Positions 62,101 through 63,342 of a stretch of 63,342 nucleotides of DNA are shown piece by piece. Under the pieces are notes generated by a model. It had not been told where the DNA came from. It saw only the letters and a list, made by a program, of their open reading frames with translations, and ran no database searches. Location: the NCBI RefSeq assembly GCF_013520985.1, contig NZ_JACDTY010000028.1, positions 1 to 63,342 of the forward strand, given 5' to 3'. The first letter of the stretch is position 1; every line of letters begins with the position of its first letter. The stretch is from Mesorhizobium neociceri (GTDB taxonomy: Bacteria > Pseudomonadota > Alphaproteobacteria > Rhizobiales > Rhizobiaceae). A program made the position numbers and the translations under genes.

Positions 62101-62939
62101 TTCAATACTCATTTTTTGCAATTGCTCTTGGATCGGGTGCGTTGTACTGTTTATGCTCTATTCCGTTGGGAGTTTTTCTCGCCTCATGGGTGAAATCACC
62201 ATCGTTAGTGCATAAAACTTGGCAAAAAATATTGTCTGAAAGTGGATCTTTAGAGCGAATAAAAGGGATTGCGTTTGGTGTAATCGGTTTTGGAATTATT
62301 ATTTTGATTGTTGCCTTGTCACCTAAAGGTGTTCTAAGCATGCTAAGGGTGTTTGTTATTCAATTTCCAATTTTACCTGAAGCGGCAGATGTTCCGGTTT
62401 CAATTTCGATGTGGATTGCTTTATCTGGATTGGTGATTGTAATTTTTCGCTATATTCATGGTAACAGAGATTTGCTAGAAGGTGCAATATTTACCGCATT
62501 CTTTGCGGCTGTTCCTAGTGTTATTGCGGGTATATATTGGATTGTCGTATTGATAGGTAGATTGTTATCGAGGTTAGACGGGTTTTGGCAGTACATCATT
62601 TATCCAGTGTTAATAGTAATCACCGTGGGATTGATGAGCGCTGGGCTGTTTGCCTTCTATAAGATACTGCTCGCTATACTTGCAATCTTTCGGAGCCGCT
62701 TGATCGAAAATTCTACATCTGCCGAGGTTCGAGCCAGCTTTCGTAAAATTGACGCCTCAGTTCAGCCGATGGTTATTGCTGCGGTAACACCGGAGCGACT
62801 CCACCTCAGTATCGATGATACAATCGCGCTTCTGCAGCAAATGTACGGTGACGCGAAGAGCGCATTTGTGTGCGATACGCTTGACCGAAAGCGTGCCGAA
62901 CTTCTTGCTCTTCGGCGTCACAAAGAATCCGAGAACTGA
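59097..62939 (+). CDS. trypsin-like protease / NACHT (STAND) NTPase / multi-pass membrane protein
   Basis: This 1280-residue fusion has an N-terminal trypsin-like protease with H46 (TCAHVAAA), D103 (FADLAVLH) and S186 (GGYSGGPV), so the catalytic triad is complete. A NACHT-type NTPase follows, with Walker A GDPGSGKS (374-381) and Walker B LIAIFDGMDEM (451-461). R491 in LFSCRISDF is a likely sensor. After a helical linker, residues 868-1200 hold about nine to ten membrane helices. Residues 1200-1280 are a cytoplasmic-type tail. The likely logic is a membrane-bound sensor switch releasing proteolysis. The membrane part is encoded by strikingly AT-rich DNA. Confidence 0.88.
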   Translation: MEALALTIRPPTTAFYHSICEIYDADDQVVGAGMIIDPVRIVTCAHVAAAALGMLGIEGENAVKAGRQRRLKIRRSYLPDQTPMVWLEFYRSRFAPSTDKFADLAVLHRCEGKFTFEPEGGALVPDLSTSLTYGERVIATGFPDDKADARSRLDDAAYVIGAPTPAGWFNVVAEGSGRAVIRGGYSGGPVWSKDQGAVVGISSEANEARGTAAIIPVRLLSSIPKVDIELVQPTAKPTGSEVILTAELSRLSPLRRILEWTAPGLHSWLTLRLEALVEPAERRVLADEMAEFAARLSVEVSGATYLPPLAREPKADAAVGFQPLRQMIRAIGHGYGGGGDGATAELSALSRRSRPVRRLLKLLLTSRDAVILLGDPGSGKSLTLQQTALKIAEINRSRVCPDVSVFVRLGRWTPSQAKERPGLRDVEQLVLDQAPPALKPFIPALARAGRLIAIFDGMDEMSRQRYIEHTSALSEYAVKYVGQVRCLFSCRISDFAPVFPHRRLVLLPFDRRHVLTYLQRQLGQGRISLGRRQVTTDELAQELVAPDFPVRAANPYMLYLLCLYVRDKHDLPTRRIDVLDYFFSSSLDRETKDQQGVHLERNLMFDQLGLLALEVTTRNAGSEILRVEVDSVLGKLAGAVVRLACDAGILVQAVNEDERVPAAIRFSNHRAQEFFTAHALVESAESFQWANKLDIPRWQETLVNLAQFGGDRGGGAELAKTLDAAISGVQSIQETTARSLAEADAAERAHLAARVARDLGATDERAHLVRSTEAAIIFLAKSADAVSRAATLRIVHQLPEIGGSVLALLLNDVSQWVRDQARLVAAEVSKSDPKQRLAEGIIDDYALGETLFRLPAYLATAKRLRSRGMAIAAGIASICFITQLFLMTASGPVLGMYIHANAPELFKIIGVNKTEIGRLAGERVWFEIDRNWPLIMGLQLIVAIGASLTVIARRIPQSWIFVLGAGALANIAPLFILFAWFSAEHASVAGITHFIFVSIAIFQYSFFAIALGSGALYCLCSIPLGVFLASWVKSPSLVHKTWQKILSESGSLERIKGIAFGVIGFGIIILIVALSPKGVLSMLRVFVIQFPILPEAADVPVSISMWIALSGLVIVIFRYIHGNRDLLEGAIFTAFFAAVPSVIAGIYWIVVLIGRLLSRLDGFWQYIIYPVLIVITVGLMSAGLFAFYKILLAILAIFRSRLIENSTSAEVRASFRKIDASVQPMVIAAVTPERLHLSIDDTIALLQQMYGDAKSAFVCDTLDRKRAELLALRRHKESEN

Positions 62940-63311
62940 GTAGTTCGCCCCTCTTGTCGCAAGGGCATTTTTGAATCGCCGACGAAAAGTAAGATTTCGG
63001 TGTTTGCTGTGAATGAGAATCGAGCCACCAAGGAAGCCTGAGTCCGCATGAGCATTCGCACCCGTGAACAAAGGCATTCATGCAAGCCGGGCGCACTTTT
63101 CTTGCTCGGGTAGGGGTGAACAAGGTGTAGATTCTGCCAAGGCGAGACAGGCTGCGGCGCGGTAAACGCTCTAGAACAGAAGCAAAATTCGGGACGGAAA
63201 ACCGCTACGCACCTTTCCTAGAGCGGTTCACGACTTGATGGAATCGAAGGGGATTCCCGATTTGTCGGTTTTGTGATTCAAGATGCTGGCTGGAGTGGAG
63301 GCCAGCATCTG
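62940..63311. other. intergenic region between the protease-NTPase gene and the IS630-type element
   Basis: No gene was supported in these 372 bases. They hold a weak terminator and, from about 63170, sequence leading into the insertion element. A hairpin GATGCTGGC / GCCAGCATC spans 63282-63309, just before the transposase start. Confidence 0.5.
62947..62972 (+). terminator. possible terminator after the protease-NTPase gene
   Basis: GCCC and GGGC with CTTG/CAAG pair around TCG with a small bulge, followed by ATTTTTG. It is only eight bases after the stop codon. The stem is imperfect. Confidence 0.45.
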
Positions 63312-63342
63312 ATGACCCGACCTCTTTCCAATGATCTTCGCG
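63312..63342 (+). mobile_element. 5' end of an IS630-type transposase gene, cut by the window edge
   Basis: The last 31 bases encode MTRPLSNDLR, the usual beginning of IS630-family transposases of rhizobia (the family continues with ERVV). A hairpin lies directly upstream (63282-63309), as expected near the element's left side. Terminal inverted repeats were not confirmed. The remaining gene lies outside the window. Confidence 0.55.

Overview
The window looks like chromosome of a Rhizobiales alphaproteobacterium, most probably Mesorhizobium or a close relative. The reasons are GC-rich coding sequence, a very large cyclic beta-1,2-glucan synthase (NdvB/ChvB type) followed by its exporter (NdvA/ChvA), the HutF/HutG form of histidine degradation, and several copies of the palindromic intergenic repeats typical of rhizobia. 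No rRNA, tRNA or CRISPR array was seen.

Layout: 0-5 kb has a GGDEF-EAL c-di-GMP protein and the threonine pair kbl-tdh. 5-11.7 kb is a tyrosine/homogentisate block: a MarR regulator divergent from hmgA, a metallo-beta-lactamase-fold protein, a frameshifted DUF7660-like gene, fahA, a small membrane protein, a DinB-family protein, and convergent hppD with a divergent Lrp regulator. 11.9-14.1 kb has a DUF442 protein and a COG0523 GTPase with a Zur-like palindrome, next to a RidA protein. 14.4-22.5 kb is a complete hut region (hutC-hutF facing hutI-hutH-hutG-hutU-hutD) with a 14-bp perfect operator between the arms. 22.8-33.5 kb carries ndvB and ndvA. 33.7-36.4 kb has a lone ccmC, a DSD1-type PLP enzyme and a D-lyxose isomerase-like cupin.

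36.4-43.1 kb is a leftward operon DUF4129-DUF4350-MoxR-DUF58-SpoIIM-RDD, followed by two lower-GC small genes, one resembling a CDI immunity protein. It faces two tandem paralogous membrane proteins. 45-51.6 kb is a leftward group: a DddP-like M24 protein, isochorismatase-like hydrolase, HSL-type esterase, Tat-exported solute-binding protein and TPR protein. 52-58 kb holds a GlxA-type regulator, free Met-(R)-sulfoxide reductase, a TetX-like monooxygenase with a divergent TetR and two operators, a YeiH-type transporter, a GNAT, an ACT protein and a small unknown.

The right end (58.2-63.3 kb) is accessory DNA. A C-terminal aldehyde dehydrogenase remnant marks one border and the first codons of an IS630-type transposase the other. 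Between them lies a two-gene overlapping unit: a Trypco1-type small protein and a 1280-residue fusion of trypsin-like protease, NACHT/STAND NTPase and a multi-pass membrane domain encoded by AT-rich DNA. This is the best candidate in the window for a little-described conflict or defence system.
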